DNA of 64,000 nucleotides from Bacillota bacterium (GTDB lineage Bacteria > Bacillota > UBA4882 > UBA8346), in contig JAEYPR010000009.1 in assembly GCA_023410535.1 (NCBI GenBank), positions 1 through 64,000 on the forward strand. Direction: 5' to 3'. The notes below the pieces were generated by a model. It saw nothing but the letters and a program-made list of their open reading frames with translations, was not told where the DNA came from and ran no database searches. The translations under genes and the position numbers were made by a program. Numbering within the stretch: position 1 is the stretch's first letter; each line of letters starts with the position of its first letter. This document shows, piece by piece, positions 16,649-25,935 of this stretch.

Positions 16649-17120
16649 CACATTGCCGATTCGCTTTAAAGTGCTCTCGCCATTGTTGCGGGACGGGCGA
16701 ATTCCAATGCCGGCTTATGCCACTCCCGGCGCCGCGGCCATGGATCTGCACGCGTGTTGCGCCGAACCGCTCACCATTCCGGCCGGTGGACGGGCCGGGA
16801 TCCCAACCGGAATCGCCATCGAACTTCCCCGGGCCGACCTGGTGGCGCTGGTTTTTCCCCGGAGCGGGCTCGCTTCCAAACACGGTATTTCCTTATCGAA
16901 TGCCGTCGGAGTGATCGACAGCGACTATCGCGGCGAGATTATCTGTTTAATGAAGAACGAAAGTACGGTTGATTTTCAGATTCAGCCCGGCGACCGGATC
17001 GCCCAGATCGGAATCTTCCCGATCATTCGCGCGATTTGGGAGGAAACGGATCATCTTGAAGGGACAAGACGAGGTACGGGCGGTTTCGGCTCCACCGGAA
17101 TCCGTCAAGATCCGGGTTAA
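16638..17120 (+). CDS. dut: dUTP diphosphatase
   Basis: A 160-residue trimeric-type dUTPase. All five motifs are visible: PGAAAMDLHA, PRSGLASKHG, the uridine loop NAVGVIDSDYRGE, GDRIAQIG and the C-terminal RGTGGFGSTG. It hydrolyses dUTP to dUMP, keeping uracil out of DNA and feeding dTMP synthesis together with the dCMP deaminase at 7463. It overlaps the M16 peptidase gene, so the pair is translated together. Confidence 0.92.
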   Translation: MNIDTLPIRFKVLSPLLRDGRIPMPAYATPGAAAMDLHACCAEPLTIPAGGRAGIPTGIAIELPRADLVALVFPRSGLASKHGISLSNAVGVIDSDYRGEIICLMKNESTVDFQIQPGDRIAQIGIFPIIRAIWEETDHLEGTRRGTGGFGSTGIRQDPG

Positions 17121-17349
17121 TCCGTTTCATTGCGAGAAAGGGAACCTGAAGGATGCGGAGGGAGAAAAATCCCGGGAAACGATTTCTTTACGCCAATTTT
17201 TGGCGATAGCTTAGTTGCGCCAAGGGCATTTTTTTACTATAATCGGGAATATAAGTTGCAATCTGGATGAACCAAGGAAATCGGTTGGGCTAAATGCCCC
17301 AATATTAATGAGACTTTATCGTGCGGAAAAAGTTAGACGGAGGCGGATC

Positions 17350-17517
17350 GTGTTGGAGAAGGAACTTGAACAGATCCAGCGGGTGATCGGCCAACTCAAG
17401 GAAGAATTATTGACGAGTACAATTCAGTCTGAGTTGGAAGATGAAGTAAGTTATAAATTAGCAACAAAGATTGACTTAACTGTCAGCCGTTTTATGCGCT
17501 TGTTGGAATGTCGCTAA
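17350..17517 (+). CDS. Spo0E-like aspartyl-phosphate phosphatase peptide
   Basis: A 55-residue peptide with two predicted helices: LEKELEQIQRVIGQLKEELL and VSYKLATKIDLTVSRFM. The second resembles the S-x-x-LD-x-x-I-x-x-Y/F signature of Spo0E phosphatases, which remove phosphate from Spo0A and delay sporulation; the match is loose. A GTG start with GGAGG six bases upstream gives the usual family size, whereas longer versions lack a ribosome site. It ends three bases before a terminator. Confidence 0.55.
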   Translation: MLEKELEQIQRVIGQLKEELLTSTIQSELEDEVSYKLATKIDLTVSRFMRLLECR

Positions 17518-17519
17518 AA

Positions 17520-17543
17520 ATTACGCCGTAAGGCGTTTTTTTA
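17520..17543 (+). terminator. Intrinsic terminator
   Basis: ACGCC (17523-17527) and GGCGT (17532-17536) with a GTAA loop and seven T follow the Spo0E-like gene. Confidence 0.85.
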
Positions 17544-17614
17544 TGCGATGTAACGTTTACCGGAAAGGATAATGCCGCTGGCCGGAAATGTTATGTTATT
17601 TTCATAAAAAGCGA

Positions 17615-17641
17615 TTTACAATTCGGGAAATGTGCTATAAT
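17615..17641 (+). promoter_or_regulatory. Candidate promoter for the aminotransferase
   Basis: TTTACA (17615-17620) and a perfect TATAAT (17636-17641) are separated by 15 bases, slightly short for sigma-A but in the right place. Confidence 0.4.
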
Positions 17642-17699
17642 AATTGGTAATATCAATTTCGGATGTTAAATCCCCGTTATTTTTAGGAGGCGCGTTGTT

Positions 17700-18779
17700 A
17701 TGAATATACAGGTGGAGCAGTTGCCGGAGCAGCAATTGAAACCATTGTACGATGATCCGGCGCAATTGGGGTTTGGTAAAATTTTTACCGATTACATGTT
17801 TACGATGTATTACCGGACGGGGCAAGGCTGGGTGGAACCCAAGATTGAGCGGTTCAAACCGTTCGCGATCGATCCGGCCTCGGTGGTTCTCCATTATTCT
17901 CAGGAGATCTTCGAAGGTCTTAAAGCATATGCGGCGCCCGACCAACGGATCTTGCTGTTCCGGCCGGAACAAAACGCCAAACGGATGTATTGGTCGGCGG
18001 AACGGTTGTGTATGGCGCCGGTTCCGGAAGCGATTTTCCTGGAGGCCGTCAGCACACTGGTGAATCTGGAGAAACGTTGGATCCCCAAAGCCCCGGGAAC
18101 CTCACTGTATATTCGGCCGGCTTTGATCGGGACCGGTGACGCTTTGGGCGTGCATCCGGCCGACGAGTATCTGTTTTTCGTGATTTTAACCCCGGTGGCG
18201 GCGTATTTTAAAGAAGGCTTTAAACCGGTCAGTTTATATGTGGAGGATTATTTCGTCCGGGCCGCGGTTGGCGGCGTCGGGAACGCCAAAACCGGAGGCA
18301 ACTATGCCGCCAGCTTGTTGGCGGGCGCCAAAGCCAAGGAGAAAGGCTTCTCGCAAGTGTTATGGCTGGATGCCAAAGAGAAAAAGTATGTCGAGGAAGT
18401 CGGAGCGATGAATATCTTCTTCGTTTTCGGCGATAAATTGGTCACGCCGGACTTGAGCGGTTCGATTCTGCCGGGCATTACCCGGGCCTCAGTGATCGAA
18501 CTGGCCCGCAGCTTTGGTTATCAGGTCGAAGAACGCCCGATTACTATCGATGAAGTGATCACCGGGCTCGACAACGGGACCTTAACTGAGGCGTTTGGTT
18601 CGGGAACCGCCGCGGTGATCTCACCGGTGGGTTCGCTGTTCTTTAAGGAACGGAACTACCTGATCAACGGCAACGAGGTTGGACCGGTCACCAGCCGGCT
18701 TTATCAACAGTTGGTCGATATCCAATACGGCCGGGTCGACGATCCGTTTGGCTGGGTCAAGGCGATCGGACGGTTATAA
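17700..18779 (+). CDS. ilvE: Branched-chain amino acid aminotransferase
   Basis: A 359-residue fold-type IV PLP enzyme of the longer (type II) BCAT class. The N-terminal FTDYMFTMYYRTGQGWVEPKI and HYSQEIFEGLKAY are typical, as is YIRPALIGTGDALGVHPADEY. The PLP lysine is in the VGGVGNAKTGGNYAAS to FSQVLWLDA region. It transfers the amino group between glutamate and leucine, isoleucine or valine keto acids. TTAGGAGG precedes the ATG. It is a single-gene unit with its own terminator; an Lrp regulator gene follows. Confidence 0.9.
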   Translation: MNIQVEQLPEQQLKPLYDDPAQLGFGKIFTDYMFTMYYRTGQGWVEPKIERFKPFAIDPASVVLHYSQEIFEGLKAYAAPDQRILLFRPEQNAKRMYWSAERLCMAPVPEAIFLEAVSTLVNLEKRWIPKAPGTSLYIRPALIGTGDALGVHPADEYLFFVILTPVAAYFKEGFKPVSLYVEDYFVRAAVGGVGNAKTGGNYAASLLAGAKAKEKGFSQVLWLDAKEKKYVEEVGAMNIFFVFGDKLVTPDLSGSILPGITRASVIELARSFGYQVEERPITIDEVITGLDNGTLTEAFGSGTAAVISPVGSLFFKERNYLINGNEVGPVTSRLYQQLVDIQYGRVDDPFGWVKAIGRL

Positions 18780-18809
18780 GCCGCTCCGGTGCAATGAAAA
18801 TGTTTTTTT

Positions 18810-18837
18810 AAGGGGCGACTGCGGTCGCCCCTTTTTG
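18810..18837 (+). terminator. Intrinsic terminator after ilvE
   Basis: AGGGGCGAC (18811-18819) and GTCGCCCCT (18824-18832) form a perfect 9-bp stem followed by T. Confidence 0.9.
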
Positions 18838-19026
18838 CGTTCCTCCTTGGCCGCTGCCGGTTGCTAAAAAGATTTAACCGGAGCCGGGCGGATACGACGG
18901 TTTTGGAAAATAATTTTAACTAAAATCGCCATTTCGCGATAAGATATTTGGTAATTTAACGAAACTATTTTAAATAATTATCCATTCATATAAAATATAG
19001 GTAAGACTTCCGGAAGAGGTTTGCGA

Positions 19027-19488
19027 ATGGACCTTTTGGACATTCAGATATTAAAATATCTCCAGGAAAATGCCAGGATGACCGTTTCTGAGATTGCCGG
19101 ACGGATCAATCTGTCGGTCCCGGCGGTCAGCGACCGCTTGCGCAAAATGGAGGCGGCCGGGGTGATCGCCCAATATACTGCCATCATTGATCCGGCGCAT
19201 TTTCAAAAAGAGCTGACGGCGCTGATGTTCATCTCGCTGGAACGGCCTAAATTCACCGGGCAGTTTGTCGAGTTTGTCCAAGCCGAGGCGGAGATCCTGG
19301 AATGTCATTATTTAGCCGGGGATTTCGATTATGCGCTCAAGATAATCACCCACAGCTCAACCACGCTGGAGCGGTTGTTGAACCGGATCAAAAGCGTTCC
19401 CGGGGTCCAAAAAACCCGGACGATCGTCGTACTGTCAACCGTGAAAAACAATCACTCAATTACCCCTGGGATCGAATTGGAAGATTGA
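19027..19488 (+). CDS. Lrp/AsnC-family regulator, probably of alanine dehydrogenase
   Basis: A 153-residue regulator: MDLLDIQILKYLQENARMTVSEIAGRINLSVPAV is the winged helix and residues about 70-150 the RAM effector domain (SLERPKFTGQFVEFVQ; CHYLAGDFDYALKI). The ATG is preferred to a TTG six bases upstream because AGAGG lies seven bases before it. It is separated from the alanine dehydrogenase gene by only 23 bases on the same strand, so it is a good candidate local activator, as Lrp-type AldR proteins are elsewhere. Confidence 0.85.
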   Translation: MDLLDIQILKYLQENARMTVSEIAGRINLSVPAVSDRLRKMEAAGVIAQYTAIIDPAHFQKELTALMFISLERPKFTGQFVEFVQAEAEILECHYLAGDFDYALKIITHSSTTLERLLNRIKSVPGVQKTRTIVVLSTVKNNHSITPGIELED

Positions 19489-19511
19489 CCTGATTTTAGG
19501 AGGGATGATTC

Positions 19512-20630
19512 ATGATTATTGGAGTACCCAAGGAGATTAAAAATAATGAAAACCGGGTGGCGGTGACGCCGGCCGGGATCTATGCCTTAGTCAAAGCCGG
19601 CCACGCGGTGCTGGTTCAGAGCGGCGCCGGAACGGGCAGCGGGTTTAACGATAGCGAATATCAAGCGGCCGGAGCGAAGCTGGTAGCGGATCCGGCCGCG
19701 GTTTACGCACAATCCGACGTGATCGTCAAGGTCAAAGAACCGTTGGAAAGCGAATACGAGCTCATGAAGGAAGGCCAGACGCTCTTTACTTATCTGCATT
19801 TGGCCCCAAACCGGCCGTTAACGGAAGCGCTGTTGCGCAAAAAGGTCACCGGGATCGCCTATGAGACGGTCCAAACCGCCGCCGGGAGCTTGCCGTTGCT
19901 GGTGCCTATGAGCGAAGTGGCGGGCCGGATGTCGGTACAGGTCGGCGCCAATCTGTTGCAGAAATATCATAATGGCCGCGGCGTGTTGTTGGGGGGCGTT
20001 CCGGGCGTTCCCCCGGCGGACGTGGTGATCGTCGGCGGCGGCGTGGTTGGGACCAATGCGGCCAAGATCGCGGTGGGCATGGGCGCGCGGGTGACGGTGC
20101 TGGATATCAACGCCCAACGCCTGGCGCAGCTGGACGACCTGTTCGGCGGCAGGATCGCCACGATGTATTATACTGAATTTAACGTCATGGAAATGGTCCA
20201 AAAGGCCGAACTGTTGATCGGCGCGGTGCTGGTGGCCGGTGCCAAAGCCCCGAAAGTGGTGACCGAAGCGATGGTAAAAACCATGAAACCGGGCTCGGTC
20301 ATTGTCGATGTGGCGATTGACCAAGGCGGTTCCGTTGAAACGGTCGACCGGGTGACCACCCACGACCAGCCCAGCTTTGAAAAACATGGCGTAATCCATT
20401 ATTCGGTGGCCAATATGCCGGGAGCCGTCCCGCGGACCTCAACTTACGCCTTGACCGGCGTCACCTTGCCGTATTTATTGCAGATCGCCAATCGCGGGGC
20501 CGAACGGGCGGTGTTGGAGGACCCGGCGCTGTTCACGGGGCTCAACACTTACCGGGGCAGGCTCACCTGCGAACCGGTGGCCCAGGCAATGAGCCTGGAG
20601 TATATTCCGGCACGGCAACTGATTGCTTAA
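19512..20630 (+). CDS. ald: Alanine dehydrogenase
   Basis: A 372-residue NAD enzyme that interconverts L-alanine and pyruvate plus ammonia. It opens with MIIGVPKEIKNNENRVAVTP; the substrate lysine and histidine are in VKVKEPLESEY and TYLHLAP. The Rossmann loop is VVIVGGGVVGTNAAKIAVGMG. The NMPGAVPRTSTYALT segment is specific to Ald. TTAGGAGGG precedes the start. It forms a two-gene unit with the Lrp-type regulator upstream. Confidence 0.95.
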   Translation: MIIGVPKEIKNNENRVAVTPAGIYALVKAGHAVLVQSGAGTGSGFNDSEYQAAGAKLVADPAAVYAQSDVIVKVKEPLESEYELMKEGQTLFTYLHLAPNRPLTEALLRKKVTGIAYETVQTAAGSLPLLVPMSEVAGRMSVQVGANLLQKYHNGRGVLLGGVPGVPPADVVIVGGGVVGTNAAKIAVGMGARVTVLDINAQRLAQLDDLFGGRIATMYYTEFNVMEMVQKAELLIGAVLVAGAKAPKVVTEAMVKTMKPGSVIVDVAIDQGGSVETVDRVTTHDQPSFEKHGVIHYSVANMPGAVPRTSTYALTGVTLPYLLQIANRGAERAVLEDPALFTGLNTYRGRLTCEPVAQAMSLEYIPARQLIA

Positions 20631-20806
20631 AACGCTAATTAAAATAATTGATCGAAAGCAAGAAGGCGCGGAGATTCCGGGCTTTTTTGTTTGGGGCCGC
20701 CGCTTTGAAAGCAACGGTCCCCGATGAAGCAATTTCGGCAATTGGCAGGAGGTTTTTGGTAAATTGTCGAAGTTTACAACTAATAAACGAACGAAGGTGA
20801 GCGGTC

Positions 20807-21217
20807 ATGAAATTAATCCGAACCTATGCGCTGGTTTCGATGGCGGTCGGCGTTTTCCAAGGACTCCTGGGATTGGCTTTGAACACCAATTACGGAGCGG
20901 TTAATGCCATTCGCCAGCCGTTGGCAATACTCGAACTCGGTTGGATTGCGGTGAGCATGGCGGTGATCGTTTTTTATCAACAGAAAGGCGTTCGGTTTCT
21001 GACGCCGTTCGCGTATCTTCTCTTCAATCTGGGTGTCGCGAGCGCGGGGGCGGTCGTTTGGATCCTCGGCGGCGGGCAAGAGTTCATCGCGCTCCCGGGC
21101 TGGTTCAGCGCGGGTTTCGTCCTCTTCGGTTGCTGGTTTGGGTTGATCAACCACCGGCTCTACTGTCGTTTGAACGCCACCGGGCAACTACACCGGCGGC
21201 AAGGAGCGGCGTCGTGA
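20807..21217 (+). CDS. Small four-helix membrane protein of unknown function
   Basis: A 136-residue protein with about four hydrophobic segments (about 5-25, 38-56, 65-87, 95-115) and a basic C-terminus. I do not recognise the family. GAAGGTGA precedes the ATG. The last bases overlap the start of a Nudix hydrolase gene (GTGA), so the two are translated together. Confidence 0.7.
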   Translation: MKLIRTYALVSMAVGVFQGLLGLALNTNYGAVNAIRQPLAILELGWIAVSMAVIVFYQQKGVRFLTPFAYLLFNLGVASAGAVVWILGGGQEFIALPGWFSAGFVLFGCWFGLINHRLYCRLNATGQLHRRQGAAS

Positions 21218-21639
21218 GGGTTGACTTCTTTGATTCCGGGGTTATTCCCGAAGCAGCGGTAACTTTTGTGGTCATGGCTGCCCGCTGCCAAGACCGTTGG
21301 ATCATTGTCCGGCACCGGGAACGGACCACCTGGGAGATTCCGGGCGGCCATCGTGAGCCGTTGGAGAGTCTGGATCAAGCGGCGCGACGCGAATTATATG
21401 AAGAGACGGGAGCAATGGAGTTTTCGCTAACCCCGGTCTGCGTCTACGGAGTGACCCGGGGGACGGAATTGTCCTATGGTCAATTGTATTTGGCTGATGT
21501 GACCCAAATCGGAACGCTGCCGCCCACCGAGATCAAGGAGATTAAACTAGTGGCGGAATTGCCCGCCGACTGCGATCTCACCTATCCCTTGATTCAACCC
21601 TTCTTAAATCAACGCGTTTTGCAGTACCTTAATTATTAA
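21214..21639 (+). CDS. Nudix hydrolase
   Basis: A 141-residue protein with an intact Nudix box: GGHREPLESLDQAARRELYE, then ETGA, keeping the REx2EE core that binds the metal. Such enzymes cleave nucleoside diphosphate derivatives; the substrate is not evident. The GTG start overlaps the upstream stop and has AAGGAG eight bases before it. A longer open frame upstream is the shadow of the membrane-protein gene. Confidence 0.85.
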   Translation: MRVDFFDSGVIPEAAVTFVVMAARCQDRWIIVRHRERTTWEIPGGHREPLESLDQAARRELYEETGAMEFSLTPVCVYGVTRGTELSYGQLYLADVTQIGTLPPTEIKEIKLVAELPADCDLTYPLIQPFLNQRVLQYLNY

Positions 21640-21803
21640 ACTTTTTTTGCTTCCAAGGGAAAAATCTAGGCCGGTAAACCGATTTATGATAAAATTAGGA
21701 AACATTCGTTACCCGACAGATAAGTCAGACGGAGATTCCGGAATAAGTGAAGTTGCGGTTCTGAATCGCATCAATCGAAAATATAACGGACAGTGGTGAG
21801 GCA

Positions 21804-23309
21804 ATGATGAATTTCTTAAGTACCCGCGGCGGGATGACCGGGGCGTCGGCGGCGCAAGCCATCCGGATGGGGATCGCTCCCGACGGCGGTTTGTTTACTC
21901 CGGCGACTATTCCCCAACTGAGTTCGGCCCAGTTACGGGAATGGCAAGCTTTAAGCTATCAGGAGCTGGCGGTGAGGATTATCGGGTTGTTTTTGACCGA
22001 TTTTACAGCCGCCGCTTTACAACCGATGGTCGATGCGGCGTATGCTTATCCCAGTAAGTGGTCCGACCCGAAAATCACTCCGGTGACCAAACTGGCGGAC
22101 GGGGAGTATGTGCTGGAGTTATACCATGGCCCGACGTGCGCCTTTAAAGATGTGGCGTTGCAGTTGTTGCCGCATTTGATGACCGAATCCGGTCAATTGG
22201 TCGGCGACCGTGACGAAATTGTCATTTTGGTGGCCACTTCCGGCGACACCGGGAAGGCGGCTTTGGAAGGATTTCAGGATGTGCCGGGAACCCGGATCAT
22301 CGTATTTTATCCGGAAGACGGCGTCAGCGCCATTCAAAAGCTGCAAATGGTCACCCAGGAAGGGGCCAATACTGCGGTGGTCGCGGTGGTCGGCAACTTT
22401 GACGACGCCCAAAGCGGCGTAAAGCAAATCTTTACCGATCCGGCGATGGCCGCCCAACTGAAAGCCAAGTCCATGTCCTTCTCGTCGGCCAACTCGATCA
22501 ACTGGGGCCGGCTAGTGCCGCAGATCGTCTATTATTTTTACGGTTATTACGAACTTTGCCAGACCGGCGCGCTGACGTTTGGCGCGTCGCTCAACGTAAC
22601 GGTGCCGACAGGCAACTTCGGCAATATTTTAGCCGCCTATATCGCCAAAGAAATGGGTTTACCTTTGGGGAAACTGATCTGCGCTTCCAATTCCAACAAT
22701 GTTTTGGCCGATTTTATCCAAACCGGGGTCTACAACCGGAACCGGCCCTTTTATACTACCGTTTCGCCGTCGATGGACATTTTGATCTCCAGTAACTTGG
22801 AACGGCTGCTTTATTATCTCTCCGGCAACAATGCCAGCCAAGTCGGAGCGTGGATGGAACAACTGAAACGGACCGGTGAATACCAGGTCGACCCGGTCAC
22901 CGCCGCCCGGATTGCCAACGATTTCTATGGCGGATATGCCGGGGAAGCGGAGACGCTGGAGACCATTGCCCAAGTTTTCCAAACGCAGCACTACTTGCTC
23001 GATACCCATACCGCGGTCGGCAAGGCGGTTGCCAACCGTTACCGCATCGCGACGGGGGACGCCGCGCCCAATCTTTTGGTCGCGACCGCCAGTCCGTTCA
23101 AGTTCAATACCAGCGTGCTCCAGGCATTGGTCGGCGCGGGCGCGATCGACGGGTTGGACGAATTCGCCTTACTTGAAAAACTGCAGGGCGTTGCGGGCCT
23201 GACCATCCCGGCCGGGTTGCGTAACCTCAATCAAAAACCGGTGCTGCACAAGCAGGTCTGCGCCAAAGAGGCGATGGCCGAAACGGTCGTTGATATCTTG
23301 AAGGTATAA
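21804..23309 (+). CDS. thrC: Threonine synthase
   Basis: A 501-residue PLP enzyme, the long form of threonine synthase. The N-terminus (FLSTRGGMTGASAAQAIRMG) and the PLP-lysine segment GPTCAFKDVALQLL are diagnostic, as is SGDTGKAALEGF. The SFSSANSINWGRLVPQ segment binds substrate. It converts O-phosphohomoserine to threonine. Two adjacent ATG codons could start it; GTGAGG lies just upstream. No other threonine genes lie nearby. Confidence 0.93.
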   Translation: MMNFLSTRGGMTGASAAQAIRMGIAPDGGLFTPATIPQLSSAQLREWQALSYQELAVRIIGLFLTDFTAAALQPMVDAAYAYPSKWSDPKITPVTKLADGEYVLELYHGPTCAFKDVALQLLPHLMTESGQLVGDRDEIVILVATSGDTGKAALEGFQDVPGTRIIVFYPEDGVSAIQKLQMVTQEGANTAVVAVVGNFDDAQSGVKQIFTDPAMAAQLKAKSMSFSSANSINWGRLVPQIVYYFYGYYELCQTGALTFGASLNVTVPTGNFGNILAAYIAKEMGLPLGKLICASNSNNVLADFIQTGVYNRNRPFYTTVSPSMDILISSNLERLLYYLSGNNASQVGAWMEQLKRTGEYQVDPVTAARIANDFYGGYAGEAETLETIAQVFQTQHYLLDTHTAVGKAVANRYRIATGDAAPNLLVATASPFKFNTSVLQALVGAGAIDGLDEFALLEKLQGVAGLTIPAGLRNLNQKPVLHKQVCAKEAMAETVVDILKV

Positions 23310-23619
23310 TTTTTCCGGCTTGGTCTAGGCTAAGGAAGATCAGGAATTTCGTAATTGAAAGCACCGTAAGGTGCTTTTCTAATAAGATAGGAATGCAATC
23401 TAGCCCTGACCTTTAAATCTGGGCGGACAGAATGCGCATTCTCGGCAGTTGGTTGCGCCAGCGCAGCGCTATTTATCGCCATTGTCAGTTCGCCGTGGCG
23501 GCAGGATTTATCCAATTGATAACGAATTTTACTTCGATTAAGTAACATAGCTGTTCTCCGGTTCCAATTTGGGACAGATTTCCCCAAAGGGGCGAGGGAC
23601 ATGTTTTGGAAGGAGTTCT
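23310..23619. other. Intergenic region with terminator
   Basis: Apart from the thrC terminator at 23358-23380 and the AAGGAG site of the helicase gene, I see no convincing gene. A 90-codon frame on the - strand crosses the terminator and has no recognisable product. Confidence 0.45.
23358..23380 (+). terminator. Intrinsic terminator after thrC
   Basis: AAAGCACC (23358-23365) and GGTGCTTT (23370-23377) around a GTAA loop, followed by T. Confidence 0.85.
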
Positions 23620-25896
23620 ATGACGGTCTTAATGAATACTCCGGAAACTTATCGTAATTACGTTTTGGATGATTTTCAACGGGAAGCCATTCACCAACTC
23701 TTATTGGGAAATTCGGTTCTGGTTTCGGCGCCGACCGGTGTCGGCAAGACATTAATCGCGGATTATTTAATCGATGAGGCCATCGCCAAAGGCGATCGGG
23801 TAATTTACACCGCTCCGATCAAAGCCTTGTCCAATCAGAAGTTTAAAGAGTTTAAAGCGCTATACGGTCCGGAAAAGGTCGGAATTGTCACCGGCGATGT
23901 GGTGATCAATTCGGAAGCGGAGATCTGCTTGATGACCACGGAGATCTTCCGGAACATCCTGCATCAGGATTTGCCCCGTCTGGAAGGGATTACTCATATT
24001 ATTTTCGATGAGATTCATTACTTATCGGACGAAGATCGCGGTACGGTCTGGGAAGAGTCGATCATCTTCATGCCCAAAGGAATGCGGTTGTTAGGCCTCT
24101 CCGCCACCATTCCCAATGTTTATGAACTGGCGGAATGGATCCATGAGATCAAAGAGCATCCGGTCTCGGTGGTGGTGAAAAAGGAACGGGCGGTCCCCTT
24201 GGAACACCGGATCTTTGAGAAGCATTTGGGAGCCACCGATCTTCGTGCGGTGATTAAATACCGTCAAGAATCGCAAGAACGGGATGAACGGGCTTTTAGC
24301 GACCGGCGCGAGTGGGAGACCACCCATCTCGATCTGATCAAGTTTGTCGCCAAAAAGAAACAACTGCCGTGTCTTTATTTTGTCTTCAGCCGCCGGATGT
24401 GCGAGCTGAAGGCGCAAGAGCTCAGTTTTAGCCGCAGTTTCCTCAATGAGGCGGAAACGCGGGAGGCTGAAGCCGTTTTCGATAAAATGGTGACGGATTT
24501 CGGGGTCGGTAATCTGAAAACGATCTTGCAAGCCCGTTCCTTTCTGGTCAAAGGAATCGGCTACCATCATTCCGGACTGTTACCGGCGTTGAAGGAGATC
24601 GTGGAGACCCTTTTCGGAATGGGTTTGATCAAAGTAATGTACGCGACGGAAACCTTCGCCGTGGGGATTAACTACCCGGTGAAGACGGTCTGCTTTGACA
24701 GCCCTTCCAAATTTGACGGAGTCAGTTTCCGTCCCATGACCAACCTGGAATACTTTCAGATGGCCGGGCGAGCCGGGCGGCGCGGGATCGATGCGCAAGG
24801 TTCGGTCTATATTCTGGCGGATCTGCGCAATCTGCGGCCGGAAGAGTTCCCCAGCACCCAACAGGATGAGATCGAAGAGTTGAAGAGTCAATTCAATCTC
24901 TCCTACAACTCCGTGCTCAATTTGACGCGCAATCACGCTTCGGCTGAGATTCAGGTGATCCTGAATCAAAACTTTGCCACCTATCAAGCACGAAACGATA
25001 AAAGCCGCTTCGAACAACAACTGGCGACCGACTCCCGCAAGTTGAACCACCTGATCGCCAATCTCTGCGTCGACCGGGATAACCCCTGTTGTCCATTGGT
25101 CTACGGCAAGCTACGCCAGAAGCTGAAGAAGAAGCAACGGCGCTACCGGTTCATTAAAGGCCGGGCGCGGATCACCATCGCCGCCGAGATTGAGGATCTC
25201 CGGAACTACCTGGATGGGGTAACGTCGCGGGATTGCGACGCCAAATGCCAAAGCCAGTGTGAAGAGATGATCCGCAATTGGGCCGAGTTGCACCAACGGG
25301 TGGTGTCGCTGGAAGAACGGGCCTCCCAGATTGTGATCTCCGGCCGGTTTAACGAAGCGCTGCAATTGAAAACCGAGATCCTCGAAGACCTCGATTATAT
25401 GAAAGAAAGCCGCTTGTTGCCCCGCGGGGAGTTTGCGGCCCAGATTTATACCCAGGAGCTGTTAATTACCGAGCTTTATTTCAGCGGCTTATTCCATGAG
25501 CTGGATCCCGACCAACTTAACGCGGTACTGGTCGGAGTGGATTATGAGCCGCGCAAGGGCGAGTTTTATCCAAAACAACTTCCGTTTGATGTCCGGCCAA
25601 TCAAGACGATCATCCGGAATCTGGTCTATCGTTATGGGGTTGACGAGCGGGACGCGGTGTTTCATCCCAGCCTGTCCAACCTGGCCTATCGTTGGAGTCA
25701 GGGTTTGAGTTTCCCTGATCTGATGCGCGATGCCGGCGGGATTCAAGAAGGGGATATTGTGCAAGCCTTCCGGCGCAGCATCGATATTATGCGGCAAATC
25801 AAAGCGGCCTGCGCCAATCAAGACCCGATTTTAGCCGGCAAGATCCGCGACTGCATGGAACGGATGGACCGCGATATCATTCAAGTGAATATTTGA
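23620..25896 (+). CDS. Ski2-like DEAD/DEAH RNA helicase
   Basis: A 758-residue superfamily 2 helicase. Motif I is SAPTGVGKTL, motif II is FDEIHYL (DEIH form), motif III GLSATIPN and motif VI FQMAGRAGRRGID. The long C-terminal part (about 430-758) has the Ski2-type helical region with Cys-rich CDAKCQSQCEE and a coiled-coil-like stretch. Ski2-like helicases unwind structured RNA for decay; bacterial members are of unclear role. The ATG is chosen because AAGGAG lies five bases upstream. It is a single-gene unit. Confidence 0.85.
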   Translation: MTVLMNTPETYRNYVLDDFQREAIHQLLLGNSVLVSAPTGVGKTLIADYLIDEAIAKGDRVIYTAPIKALSNQKFKEFKALYGPEKVGIVTGDVVINSEAEICLMTTEIFRNILHQDLPRLEGITHIIFDEIHYLSDEDRGTVWEESIIFMPKGMRLLGLSATIPNVYELAEWIHEIKEHPVSVVVKKERAVPLEHRIFEKHLGATDLRAVIKYRQESQERDERAFSDRREWETTHLDLIKFVAKKKQLPCLYFVFSRRMCELKAQELSFSRSFLNEAETREAEAVFDKMVTDFGVGNLKTILQARSFLVKGIGYHHSGLLPALKEIVETLFGMGLIKVMYATETFAVGINYPVKTVCFDSPSKFDGVSFRPMTNLEYFQMAGRAGRRGIDAQGSVYILADLRNLRPEEFPSTQQDEIEELKSQFNLSYNSVLNLTRNHASAEIQVILNQNFATYQARNDKSRFEQQLATDSRKLNHLIANLCVDRDNPCCPLVYGKLRQKLKKKQRRYRFIKGRARITIAAEIEDLRNYLDGVTSRDCDAKCQSQCEEMIRNWAELHQRVVSLEERASQIVISGRFNEALQLKTEILEDLDYMKESRLLPRGEFAAQIYTQELLITELYFSGLFHELDPDQLNAVLVGVDYEPRKGEFYPKQLPFDVRPIKTIIRNLVYRYGVDERDAVFHPSLSNLAYRWSQGLSFPDLMRDAGGIQEGDIVQAFRRSIDIMRQIKAACANQDPILAGKIRDCMERMDRDIIQVNI

Positions 25897-25935
25897 TCGC
25901 GATTCAAAAAAATCTCTTATTTTTAGGTGGGTAGA

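Noticed and set aside
20941..21213. Long N-terminal extension of the Nudix hydrolase
   Set aside because: It is the shadow of the overlapping membrane-protein gene; a GTG with AAGGAG fits the family start.
23330..23602. 90-codon - strand ORF between thrC and the helicase
   Set aside because: It spans the thrC terminator, has low-complexity composition unlike a protein family and only a poor ribosome site.
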